Made by a program: the position numbers and the translations under genes
Notes under the pieces: generated by a model
Database searches by the model: none
What the model was told of the DNA's origin: nothing
Seen by the model: the letters and a program-made list of their open reading frames with translations, nothing else
NCBI RefSeq assembly: GCF_000442255.1
Contig: NZ_KE557283.1
Coordinates: forward strand, 42,536-106,535
Length of the DNA stretch: 64,000 bases
Direction: 5' to 3'
Source: Salipiger mucosus DSM 16094
GTDB lineage: Bacteria; Pseudomonadota; Alphaproteobacteria; Rhodobacterales; Rhodobacteraceae
Part shown: in pieces, positions 24,837-32,685 of the stretch
Layout of the letters: every line of letters starts with the position of its first letter
Position numbering within the stretch: the stretch's first letter is position 1

Positions 24837-26216
24837 ATGCCGGATGCCGCTTCGGAGATCGCCAGATTGCGTGCCGCGCTCGCGGCCTCGGAGGCCCGTG
24901 CCGAGACCGCCGAGAGTGAGCTGGCGCAGGCCCGCGCGGTGGTCTCGACCTCCGAGGCGATGATCAAGCATCTCAGGCTCGAGATCGCCAAGCTACGGCG
25001 GGAGCAATACGGCCATCGCTCGGAACGCCGCGCTCGCCTGATCGATCAGATGGAGTTGCAGCTCGAGGAGCTCGAGGCGGCCGCCACCGAGGACGAACTC
25101 GCCGCGGAGGTTGCGGCACAGTCCACGCCTGTTGCGGGCTTCCAGCGCCGCCGTCCGGCCCGCAAGCCCTTCCCGGAACATCTCCCACGGGAGCGGGTGG
25201 TGATCGAGGCGCCATCGGCCTGTTCGTGCTGCGGCTCCGAGCGTCTCGCGAAGCTGGGCGAGGACATCACCGAGACGCTGGAGGTCATTCCGCGGCAGTG
25301 GAAGGTGGTCCAGACCGTTCGCGAGAAGGTCACCTGCCGCGCCTGCGAGGCGATCAGCCAGCCGCCGGCGCCCTTCCACGCGACCCCGCGCGGATGGGCC
25401 GGGCCGAACCTTCTGGCGACGATCCTGTTCGAGAAGTTCGGCCAGCATCAGCCCCTGAACCGGCAGGCCGAGCGCTATGCCCGGGAAGGTGTCGAGCTCA
25501 GCCTCTCGACCCTGGCCGACCAGGTCGGTGCCTGCACCGCTGCGCTCGAGCCCGTCCATGCGCTGATCCGCGACCACGTCCTGCGCGCCGAGCGGCTGCA
25601 CGGGGACGACACCACGGTGCCGCTGCTGGCAAAGGGCGGGACGCGCACGGCGCGGCTCTGGACCTATGTCCGCGACGATCGCCCCTTCGCGGGCGGCGCG
25701 CCGCCCGCAGCCCTGTTCCACTTTTCGTGCGACCGGGAGATGGCCCATCCGAACCGGCATCTCGCGGGATGGCAGGGTATCCTGCAAGCCGATGCCTATG
25801 GCGGATACAACGATCTCTATCGTGGCAATCGCGATCCCGGTCCGGTGAGCAGCGCGCTGTGTTGGAGCCATGCCCGCCGGAAGTTCTTCGAACTTGCTGA
25901 CATCAAGGAGAAGGCCCGCAAGAGGAAGCCGGACCACGACATCTCGCCCGTCGCATTGGAAGCCGTGAAGCGGATCGATGCCATCTTCGACATCGAGCGT
26001 GAGATCAACGGTCTGGATGCGGGCTCGCGGCTGGAAGTCCGACACCACCGGTCACGCCCACTGGTGGAGGACTTGCGCGACTGGATGCAGAGCGAGCGCG
26101 ACACGATGTCGAAGCACAATCCAGTGGCCAAGGCGATCGCCTACATGTTCAAGGCGGACCGCTGGGAGGCCTTTACCCGCTTCCTCGAGGATGGCCGGGT
26201 CTGTCTGACGACGGAT
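24837..26216 (+). pseudogene. tnpC: IS66 transposase TnpC, 5' part (interrupted by IS110)
   Basis: The first 460 codons of TnpC. It opens with a coiled-coil leucine-rich N-terminus (EIARLRAALAASEARAETAE), then a zinc-finger region with CSCCGSERL and CRACE, and the DDE catalytic domain with the first Asp in RLHGDDTTVPLL, the second in ILQADAYGGYNDLY and CWSHARRKFFEL. Reading frame and homology stop exactly at GAT 26214-26216. After the IS110 element the same frame resumes with AACAACGCG at 27695 (Asn-Asn-Ala of the DNNAAERALRG block). Joining the two gives a 545-residue protein, the expected length, so the gene was intact before the insertion. Confidence 0.92.
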
Positions 26217-26246
26217 GATGTTGAGAAGCCCCTTTCTCGACCATTC

Positions 26247-27451
26247 TCACGACGGCTTTGGCTTTGGCGGCTTGTCCTTCCATGCTTCGACCATCCTTGC
26301 ATAGGATTCTTCGGCATTGGCGACGAGCTCCATCTCTCGATGGCGGATCTCCTTGATCCAATAGTCGCGCCCCGGACCGGGCTTGTTGCCGTGCTGTTTG
26401 GGCGCCCCGGCGCGCAGGGCCAGCTTGCGCATCTTCATCCCGACGAAGGCCGGTCGCGCCCAGCGGTAGGGCTCGTCCTTCTTGAGAAGATGCCAAATCA
26501 GCGTGGCGATCTTGCGCGCCGTCGCGACGGCGGCGACGTTCGCTCCCTTCCGGTCCTTCATGCGCAGGAAGAACGCCCTCAGTGGCCCCGGAGCGCTCGC
26601 CGCCGACCACGCCGCCTCGACCAGCATGGTGCGGGCCGTCGCGTTCCCATGCTGGAGATGCGACCGTGGATGGCTCGGCCGGCGCCGGACTGCCGTACTC
26701 TCGGCGTCAGGCCGAAGTAGCTCGCCAGCTTCTGCGGCGTGGCGAAGCGCTCGATGTCGCCGATGGATGCCACGACGGCGGTGGCGATGACGGCGCTGAT
26801 GCCCGCCACGCTCATCAGCTTGCGGGTCCGCGCATCGTCCAGAGCGAAGGCGATGAGGTCGCGCTCAAGGCCCTCGAGCCGCGCCCTGAGCCAATCCAGC
26901 TCGTCGAGGTGCCGTCTGAGCAGATCGCGCTCGGACTTCGGCAGCGGCGCCTTCTCCAGCCAGCGCCGGCCGCCCTTGCCGAAGAGATGGCCCTCGTACT
27001 TCGGAATCAGGTTGGCATGCAGCACTGCGTGAACACGGCTCTTGGCTCGCCGGATCGATCGGACCACAGCCACCCGCTCGGACACCAGGCGCCGCAATGC
27101 CAGAGTGGCGTCGTCGGCCGCCCAGACCTCCGGCAGGAAGCCCGCGGCGTGCAGCTGCGCCAGGATCGCGGCGTCGACCTTGTCGGTCTTCACCCGCGCA
27201 TGCGCGATCGCCTTCACCTGAAGCGGGTTGGCGATCACCACCCGCGCGACGAACGGCGTCAGCAGTCGCACGATCGCCGCCGTGTTTTCCGTGGCTTCCA
27301 GCACGACCTCGTCATCGGGCCGCAGGGTGCGGCCGAAGGCCACGACAGCGTCATGTTCCAGGTCGACCCTGAAGTTTTCCGTCACCGCCCCGTCCGAGAG
27401 GACCGCGACCTGCGCGAAGCTCCGGTGAACGTCCATTCCGATCGATCTCAT
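26247..27451 (-). pseudogene. IS110-family RuvC-like/Ser recombinase, one-base frameshift
   Basis: The N-terminal RuvC-like DEDD domain is present: GMDVHRSFAQVAV, VLEATENTAAIV and HARVKTDKVDAAILAQL. The C-terminal Tnp_20 domain starts LMSVAGISAVIATAVVASIG and continues FATPQKLASYFGLTPRVRQS. After RISSMG (about 26635) the family sequence (expected GNATARTMLVEAAW) shifts to the next frame, which continues to a stop at 26247. One missing base in the GGGAAC stretch explains this. Without correction, the protein loses the catalytic Ser-containing end, so the element is probably inactive, unless this is a sequencing error or programmed slip. Confidence 0.85.
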
Positions 27452-27691
27452 TCCTCGCTCTCCCAGTCGTTGTCAGGGGAGTGCTCGGGCTGTGCGACAT
27501 CTACGGATACGCGCTCTCGGCGCACACGGGCTGGTCGCAGGGGCGGCCAGATAACAACGCGAGCTCGCAGCTCAAAGTCAATTCGGCCTGCCCGGGTCTT
27601 CGCACTCCAGCGCCCCTGTCCCGCAGCACCCCTCTACCACGACAGAGGAAAGAACGGACCGCTGGATCGAAGCGCCATAGACAGCATGCCC
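27452..27691 (-). ncRNA. Putative IS110 bridge RNA region (non-coding long end)
   Basis: The ~240 non-coding bases upstream of the recombinase start, on the same strand. IS110 elements of this group encode a structured bridge RNA here with target- and donor-binding loops. At 27550-27561 the sequence GATAACAACGCG is identical to the 12 bases at 27692-27703 that span the insertion junction in tnpC. Read on the minus strand, the RNA would contain the left-target sequence plus the junction, as a left target guide should. The second guide and donor guides were not assigned, and the exact RNA ends are unknown. Confidence 0.6.
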
Positions 27692-27952
27692 GATAACAAC
27701 GCGGCGGAACGAGCACTGCGCGGCATCGCCCTCGGTCGCAAGTCATGGCTCTTCGCCGGCTCCGAGCGCGGCGGCGATCGTGCCGCCTTCATGTATTCCC
27801 TGATCGTCACCGCGAAGATGAACGACATCGATCCCCAGGCATGGCTGGCCGATGTTCTCGCCCGGCTGCCCGAGATGACCGCCTCGCAGGTGCCGGATCT
27901 GCTTCCCTGGCACTGGCGCTCGGCTTCATCCGAAGACAGGAGGGCCGCATGA
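27692..27952 (+). pseudogene. tnpC: IS66 transposase TnpC, 3' part
   Basis: The last 86 codons of the split tnpC: DNNAAERALRGIALGRKSWL, containing the catalytic Glu, followed by 'FAGSERGGDRAAFMYSLIVT' and a C-terminal tail. It lies in frame with the 5' part once IS110 is removed. Its stop codon overlaps the ATG of the passenger gene (27949-27952), so translation of that gene may have depended on tnpC. Confidence 0.92.
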
Positions 27953-28545
27953 CCCAGATCGCCCGTCTCCGGATCACGCTCAACGACGTCGAGCCACAGG
28001 TCGTGCGCCAGATCGAGGTCCCCCTGAAGATCAGGCTCGACCGGCTGCACGAAGCCGTGCAGGCCGCCATGGGCTGGACGGATAGCCATCTCTACGAGTT
28101 CCGCGCGGAGGGGATCGGTTGGGGCGAACCCGACCCCGAGGGCTTCTTCGATGGCCCGCTGCCGGCGAAGAAGACGACGCTTCAGGATGTCATGACGGAC
28201 ACCGGAAGCAGGACACTGCAATACATCTACGACTATGGCGACGACTGGGACCACGTGATCCGCATCGAACGGTTCGATGATGACGCCGCCGACACCTCGT
28301 ATCCCCGCCTTCTCAAGGCGACAGGCGCCTGTCCTCCGGAAGATGTCGGCGGCGCCTGGGGCTACGAGGAGTTCCTCGAAGCGATAGCCGAACCCGACCA
28401 CGAGCAGCACGACGACATGATCCGCTGGGCTGGAGGCCCCTTCGATCCCAACGATCCGCGAATAGACCGGATTGAGCACCGGCTGGCGCTGCTGGCAAAG
28501 AAGTGGGCGCCACGGGCCCGCAAGCCCAAAGCACCCGGCACCTAA
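27949..28545 (+). CDS. Plasmid pRiA4b ORF-3-like protein (IS66 passenger)
   Basis: A 198-residue protein of the pRiA4b ORF-3 family. Its features are 'LRITLNDVEPQVVRQIEVPL' at the start, 'LHEAVQAAMGWTDSHLYEF', 'LQYIYDYGDDWDHVIRIE' and 'CPPEDVGGAWGYEEFLEAI'. The function is unknown; the family is commonly carried by IS66 elements and plasmids. The ATG overlaps the tnpC stop, and the gene lies inside the element's right end, so it moves with IS66. With tnpC interrupted, its translation may now be reduced. The C-terminus is basic (RKPKAPGT). Confidence 0.9.
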   Translation: MTQIARLRITLNDVEPQVVRQIEVPLKIRLDRLHEAVQAAMGWTDSHLYEFRAEGIGWGEPDPEGFFDGPLPAKKTTLQDVMTDTGSRTLQYIYDYGDDWDHVIRIERFDDDAADTSYPRLLKATGACPPEDVGGAWGYEEFLEAIAEPDHEQHDDMIRWAGGPFDPNDPRIDRIEHRLALLAKKWAPRARKPKAPGT

Positions 28546-28588
28546 GCGCCAGACCGCTCCACGTCCGCGGTCCAGCCCGCATGCTTAC

Positions 28589-28596
28589 TTACCAGG
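28589..28596. repeat. 8-bp target-site duplication of IS66 (right copy)
   Basis: TTACCAGG immediately after the right end GCTTAC, matching the left copy at 23961-23968 in all eight bases. Confidence 0.92.
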
Positions 28597-28661
28597 CAGT
28601 TCAGCGTCAGGAGATAACCCGCCAGAGAGAGCCTCTATGCCCCCGAAAAGTTTGAATTATC

Positions 28662-28689
28662 ATGAATTATCCCGAGGTCGATAATTCAT
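28662..28689. promoter_or_regulatory. Perfect dyad of unknown role (ATGAATTAT arms)
   Basis: Perfect 9-bp arms ATGAATTAT and ATAATTCAT with a 10-bp spacer, preceded by a further direct copy of GAATTATC (28654-28661). This AT-rich patch is in strong contrast to its GC-rich surroundings. It lies downstream of the antitoxin gene and next to the IS66 target site. It could be a regulator site or a remnant promoter; nothing adjacent on the plus strand is expressed from it. Confidence 0.45.
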
Positions 28690-28722
28690 CTCGCGAGGTA
28701 TGAATGGATGCCTCTCGCGAGA
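28690..28722. terminator. Hairpin downstream of the MbcA/ParS antitoxin gene
   Basis: TCTCGCGAGGTAT pairs with ATGCCTCTCGCGAGA around a GAATGG loop, with a two-base bulge. It follows the minus-strand antitoxin gene by about 50 bases and may end its transcript. No T-run is present, so intrinsic termination is uncertain. Confidence 0.35.
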
Positions 28723-28775
28723 CGGCTCAATACCAGCGGCGACCGGCTATGACGTGATAGGAGGTGAGGTAGTGG

Positions 28776-29177
28776 CTAGCCCTGCTGAACGACGGCTTCG
28801 AGGTACCTCTCCAGGTTCCACATCCCGGAGATGTCCGACCGCGACATGACGGCGAGCGCCGTCTCACCACCCAGACCCCGGTTCGGAGCGCGGATCCACC
28901 TCTTTCTCCGAGCCGCCGACCGAAACAACAGCCTCAGGCACCGATGAATGCCCAGCAGTAGGCCAAGGCGCTCGGCCAAGTCACCGGTCGTCGGAACCAG
29001 TTCGCCTTCCTGCAGGCTTTGAAACTCACGCTCGGTGAGCCCACCGAGAACTTCGCGGCTCTCCTTCTCCGAAAGGTCCCAGACCATGAACAGACGGAAG
29101 ATGGTGCGGGTTGCGGCCCGTGCCTCTTCCTCGGTGAGCTTGGGCGCTTCGCCCGCAGGACTGGCTTCATCGGTCAT
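28776..29177 (-). CDS. MbcA/ParS/Xre-type antitoxin (DUF2384) without visible toxin
   Basis: A 133-residue protein. The C-terminal two-thirds has the antitoxin/toxin-binding pattern: an Xre-like helical part (LTEEEARAATRTIFRLFMVW, then 'LSEKESREVLGGLTEREFQ') and 'DLAERLGLLLGIHRCLRLLF'. It ends 'RAPNRGLGGETALAVMSRSD', the conserved NxxLGGxxPLxxL-like block that covers the RES toxin's active site. The start at 29177 has GAGGGG upstream; the open frame extends 11 codons further without a signal. A RES-domain toxin is normally the next gene on the same strand, but none is found before the IS66 insertion; IS66 or an earlier loss may have removed it. It could also be a solitary regulator. Confidence 0.78.
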   Translation of the reverse strand: MTDEASPAGEAPKLTEEEARAATRTIFRLFMVWDLSEKESREVLGGLTEREFQSLQEGELVPTTGDLAERLGLLLGIHRCLRLLFRSAARRKRWIRAPNRGLGGETALAVMSRSDISGMWNLERYLEAVVQQG

Positions 29178-29925
29178 GCCTACGCCCCTCGTGACGCTTG
29201 CTCGGTTCAATGGGGCTTCCCGGGCTCATGGAGCACCACCATGGGCGCCTCACCGGCTTAGCCATCGTCCGGGCTCGAACGTGTCTCAGGGCAGCGCCGC
29301 ACGCCTTGCCGTGCCCGCGGACTTGCCGACGCGGTCGCGCCCCGTTACCGGCGGGGCACCACTCCGCCCGTATGCGCTGCCCACCAGCTCGGGTGTGAAC
29401 GTCGAGTTCCGGCATTCCATTCGCCCACTTGATGACCCTCGAATCGGACGACAAGACCTCGTCTTCGTGGTGCCCATCCAAGCCCATTCATGCGGATCGT
29501 CCTATCGCTTCCTTCCGCTGGCGGGGCGATCGCTCCCACGCCGTGCCGCCGTCCCTACAGCGTAATTGTGCGAAAAGCTCCACCGCCGCTTAGGCATCTC
29601 CAAGCCCTGCCTGCACTTCCGTCAACATTCGCATGTGCGAAAATTTTAGAGCCGCGAAGCCGGTTTGCCTTTTCGACAAGGAAGCCGGCGGATCGCGCTT
29701 GACCCGCTGTCGCGGTTCGGCCTAGCTCGCAGTGTCGAAAGGACCTCCTCGTGACCGTACGCCGCCTCATACGCCAGGTATCTAATACCTACTGACCCCG
29801 ACGCCCGGGGCTGCGGATGATCCGTGCGGCCATTTCGGCTTCCCTGCCAGACATGCTCGACCGATCCGGGAGCGCTACGCTCCAAGGCAGCCCCGTACGA
29901 CCGCCCCCTCGCCTCGGAGCACGAC
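29178..29925. other. 750-base gene-poor stretch with a short palindrome
   Basis: No frame here shows recognisable protein. A perfect palindrome TTCGCA-TG-TGCGAA lies at 29628-29641, and a related half-site GTGCGAA at about 29567, in a region of slightly lower GC content. These may be operators for the divergent antitoxin or the AAA+ ATPase gene. The stretch is long for this gene-dense DNA and may hold decayed genes. Confidence 0.4.
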
Positions 29926-31044
29926 ATGTACGACGACAACATCACCCCTCGCGCCGACGAGGCATCGTCGATCGCAACGCGACCTTTCGACTGGCACGGC
30001 CACGTTCCGCCACGCTTTCCGGTCCTCGCACCGGACCTGAACCTGGACTCGCAGGACGCCTACATCGCCCGGTTCCAGGCCTTCGCCCTGAAGCTCAAGC
30101 GCAATCTCAACCCGAACCGCGGCGCGCTGCGCTCCGGAGAAGAGTATCGCCCCAGCTTCCTCGGCAAGACGGCCTATCGTCGCCGCGTGGCCGAACTGGG
30201 GCTGTCGCGCCTGGATCATGAGGATTTTCTGCAAGTCAAGCGCCTGGCTCGAAGCGGTGGTGCGCTCCACGGCCCTCGAACCGGGCATCACGCCGACGAG
30301 CTGGCAGCGGCGCTGCATGCCGAGAGCCCCTGGATGTCCGAGGTGGGCACGCACCTCATGAAGGCCATGCGCGCGACAGCAAGTGCCGGGATCGCTGGTC
30401 TCGCGGTGTCGCCGATGATCCTGGTCGGTCCGCCCGGCTGCGGCAAGTCGCACTACGCCCGCAAGCTCGGCGAACTGGCCGGCACACCGGTTCGCCAGAT
30501 CGATGTCGGCTCCGGCACCTCCGCACACCGGTTGGCCGGCACCGAGAAGGGCTGGTCGAGCCGCCAGAGCGGCGTGCCGACCGAGACCGTGCTCGATCGC
30601 AAGGTCGCCAACCCGCTGATGGTTGTCGACGAGATCGACAAGGCGGGCACGATCTACTCGACCAGCGGCAACCCGAGCTCGCTGATCACGGCCCTGCTGA
30701 CTCTGCTGGAGCCCTCGACTGCCAGGGTCTTCGAGTGCCCTGCCCTGCGGGTCACCTTCAATCTGTCCCGCGTGAACTGGGTGCTCACCGCGAACGTGCT
30801 GGAAGAGATCCCTGCGGTGCTGCGCGACCGCTGCCGCATCTTCCTCATGCCCGAGGTGACCCCGGAGGTGGCTGGGATGATGGTCGACGCCATGGCCCGG
30901 GACGTTCCGCAGCTCGACGTCGAAACCTTCGCGCTGGTGCGCCGCGAGGTCATGCGAATGGCCGCTTGCGGCAAGATGAGCCTGCGGATCATCCGGCGCA
31001 TCCTCGAGGATGTCTCGCGGCCTTCGGGGCGCGTCCTGCACTGA
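29926..31044 (+). CDS. AAA+ ATPase (Lon/ClpX-like ATPase module, no protease domain)
   Basis: A 372-residue AAA+ protein. Walker A GPPGCGKSHYARKLGEL lies near residues 167-174 and Walker B LMVVDEIDKAG near 231. Sensor 1 is in NWVLTANVLEEIP, the arginine finger in 'VLRDRCRIFLMP' (the R-D-R-C pattern), and a C-terminal helical lid with 'RIIRRILEDVSRPSG' follows. The central ring motif resembles that of bacterial Lon, but no Ser-Lys protease domain follows and the N-terminal ~150 residues are unrelated to known domains. The ATG at 29926 has GGAG six bases upstream. The neighbours are a nucleotidyltransferase and an antitoxin, so a defence or plasmid-maintenance role is possible. Substrate unknown. 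Confidence 0.85.
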   Translation: MYDDNITPRADEASSIATRPFDWHGHVPPRFPVLAPDLNLDSQDAYIARFQAFALKLKRNLNPNRGALRSGEEYRPSFLGKTAYRRRVAELGLSRLDHEDFLQVKRLARSGGALHGPRTGHHADELAAALHAESPWMSEVGTHLMKAMRATASAGIAGLAVSPMILVGPPGCGKSHYARKLGELAGTPVRQIDVGSGTSAHRLAGTEKGWSSRQSGVPTETVLDRKVANPLMVVDEIDKAGTIYSTSGNPSSLITALLTLLEPSTARVFECPALRVTFNLSRVNWVLTANVLEEIPAVLRDRCRIFLMPEVTPEVAGMMVDAMARDVPQLDVETFALVRREVMRMAACGKMSLRIIRRILEDVSRPSGRVLH

Positions 31045-31125
31045 TCCAGAGAACGCCACCGCGTGCGCCCGAAGGCGTGCCAGGCACAGCAGGCAGCCGG
31101 TCGATCAACTTGCGGGAGGAGCGCG

Positions 31126-31493
31126 ATGGGACAGGATCCGCCATACGAAGTGGGGCTCGACCTCGCACGGGAAGTCGAGCGCCTCGTCGGCCTCTGCGAG
31201 GCAGAGCTCGGCGCTCTCGAAATCTATCTGTTCGGCAGCAGAGCGCGCGGGAATCATCGCGAGGAGAGCGACTACGACCTCCTGGCAATCCTTCCCGACG
31301 GCGCGCCGCCGGAGGCCGATGATCCGATGACGCTCTACAAGCTTCGTCGACGGTCCGGCGCTAATGCCGACCTATTCGCAGTGCGACGCGCAGAATTCCT
31401 CGGGCCCGGTCAGTGGTGAACACCCTCTCCTACGCCGTGGCGAGGGAGGGGGTCCGCCTCGACACGGGAAAACGCACCGCGAGTCACGACTAG
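31126..31493 (+). pseudogene. MNT-type nucleotidyltransferase, frameshifted at the C-terminus
   Basis: A small Pol-beta-fold nucleotidyltransferase. The start at 31126 follows GGGAGGA. The catalytic GSRARGNHREESDYDLLAIL (GSxxxG and DxD) is at residues ~36-52 and a third Asp is in ANADLFAV. The frame stops at 31419 (97 residues), but the adjacent frame continues with 'VVNTLSYAVAREGVRLD' and stops at 31491-31493. This is the usual C-terminal end of such proteins, so one base was lost in the GGGCCC stretch near 31400. The catalytic core is intact. Family members AMPylate a HEPN toxin partner or self; no HEPN gene is visible here. Confidence 0.75.
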
Positions 31494-31732
31494 CGATGGA
31501 GGATCCCATGGCCAAACCGAGCACGACCGCCGAGGTGCTCGAGGCCTGCTCCTGGACCTCCGCTCAACTCCCACGGAACGATCGTCGGCATCAGGGTCCC
31601 CAGCTTCCGGGACTTCCAACAGCGGGTCGATTATCCACAATTGAGTTCCAGCTACGACGGGTTTCGGCGAGACCCGCGCATCGGTGCGTCCCATATGGAT
31701 TCTATCTGAAGCCAGCCAATAGGAGGCCCCTG

Positions 31733-32266
31733 ATGAAAGAAGATACCCGCTGGAACCCCGCCACCGACGACCCCTACTCGTGGAACCGTCCCGTCGAAGT
31801 GGACATCGAGCCGCTCACCACGCCCCACGATCTCTGGTCCTACTTCGACGAAATCGCGCCGGATCCGGAGAGCGCCAGGTTCGCATGGGCCGAGGTCCTC
31901 GCCTCCATCGATGTACCCCTGCCCGCCAATGGGCCGGTTGCGGCCCTCATGATCGTCTCGATCCCGGACGCGACCCACGATCATCTAGGCCTGGGCGTAG
32001 AGGACGTCATCGCCAAGCTCAGCAATTGGGCTCAAGTCTGGAGCACGGGGGGCCTGCGCTGGGTGACCCACTGCGAGGATGGTCCGGTGATCCGCTACGA
32101 GTTCCTGCTGATGCCGATCGAGGAGATCGATCATGCGGACGGGACCACGACGCGCGAGATCGTCGTGGAGAGCTCGATCCAGATCTGCCGGCGGGAATCC
32201 GTGCTGTGTCCGATCGATGGGGCCGATCTCACGAGTCAATGCTGCTGCGAGGTGCTGGCAGCGTAG
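31733..32266 (+). CDS. Hypothetical protein
   Basis: A 177-residue acidic cytosolic protein that I do not recognise. AGGAGG six bases before the ATG at 31733 strongly supports the start and the gene. Features: an N-terminal 'TRWNPATDDPYSWNRPVEVD', a 'WAQVWSTGGLRWVTHCED' segment, a Cys-rich C-terminus (residues ~148-173: ICRRESVLCPIDG and SQCCCEVLAA), giving five cysteines in the last thirty residues, possibly a metal site. No membrane segments or signal peptide. It follows the nucleotidyltransferase by about 240 bases that contain a disrupted small reading frame. Its role is unknown; context suggests an accessory (plasmid or defence) function. Confidence 0.65.
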   Translation: MKEDTRWNPATDDPYSWNRPVEVDIEPLTTPHDLWSYFDEIAPDPESARFAWAEVLASIDVPLPANGPVAALMIVSIPDATHDHLGLGVEDVIAKLSNWAQVWSTGGLRWVTHCEDGPVIRYEFLLMPIEEIDHADGTTTREIVVESSIQICRRESVLCPIDGADLTSQCCCEVLAA

Positions 32267-32629
32267 TGTAACTTCACGCACAGCGTCGAGGAACTTGGGC
32301 GAGGAGGTCGCGCCAGCCGACAATGTCTTCGCCGCACTCGAGATCATGAATGGCATCGCGGCCGCCTTGGGACTTCCGTGCCACACCGATGACGCTCGCC
32401 AGAGTCGCCTTGAGTCCTGAACGCGCCTGATTGCTTCCACTGCCATCGTCAGGGCAGGCACTATCTGCGTCTGTCCACCAGACCACGCGCCGCCTCGATC
32501 AAGCTCGCGACATACCCAACGGCGTCAGAACGCGTTGGACGATCACGAATCGGGCGACCGCAGACCATTCGCGCTGAAATTCGCGGCGACGACACCTGCG
32601 GGCCCCGGTCGACCTCTGACAATTTTGAC
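32267..32629. other. Gene-free stretch upstream of the ECF operon leader
   Basis: About 360 bases without a supported gene; minus-strand frames of up to 159 codons resemble nothing known and have no start signals. It is expected to contain the promoter of the ECF operon. The last part before 32630 leads into a structured leader. Confidence 0.35.
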
Positions 32630-32685
32630 GCGGGAGCGACCGAAGACCCAGCCTATAGGCAACAACCTACGGATGGAGCGCTGCC
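32630..32685 (+). promoter_or_regulatory. Candidate riboswitch in the ECF operon leader, overlapping the Shine-Dalgarno
   Basis: A compact nested structure. The outer stem AGCG (32635-32638) pairs with CGCT (32679-32682), the middle CCA (32648-32650) with TGG (32674-32676), and the inner TAGG (32656-32659) with CCTA (32666-32669) around a CAACAA loop, with asymmetric internal loops between. The Shine-Dalgarno GGAG (32675-32678) is part of the 3' strand, so ligand binding could block translation of the first ECF gene. Size, two internal loops and the downstream phosphoribosyltransferase recall the proteobacterial NMT1 (xanthine-I) motif, but I could not compare it with the consensus. Confidence 0.45.

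Larger units (their letters stand above)
26217..27694 (-). mobile_element. IS110-family element inserted in IS66 tnpC
   Basis: A 1478-bp insertion, delimited by exact restoration of the tnpC frame when it is removed. GAT occurs at both junctions (26214-26216 and 27692-27694), and no terminal inverted repeats are visible, as usual for IS110. Layout: a long non-coding end of ~240 bp before the recombinase (27452-27691) and a short ~30-bp end after it. This matches IS110 elements whose long end encodes a bridge RNA. Confidence 0.88.
23969..28588 (+). mobile_element. IS66-family element carrying an internal IS110 insertion
   Basis: Starts GTAATGC and ends GCTTAC, related terminal sequences in inverted orientation, flanked by the 8-bp duplication TTACCAGG. 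It carries tnpA, tnpB and tnpC in the normal overlapping order plus a pRiA4b ORF-3-like passenger gene. tnpC is split by a 1478-bp IS110 element (26217-27694). Without IS110 the element would be about 3.1 kb. Because tnpC is broken, the copy should not move by itself. Confidence 0.92.

Noticed and set aside
24993..26048. 351-codon minus-strand frame in IS66 tnpC
   Set aside because: Antisense of a recognised transposase; no homology or ribosome binding site.
29875..31059. 394-codon minus-strand frame opposite the AAA+ ATPase gene
   Set aside because: Composition is His/Arg/Asp-rich shadow sequence; no start signal; the plus strand encodes clear Walker motifs.
31985..32461. 158-codon minus-strand frame after the hypothetical gene
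   Set aside because: Overlaps the plus-strand gene with a strong ribosome binding site; Ala/Arg-rich without domain.
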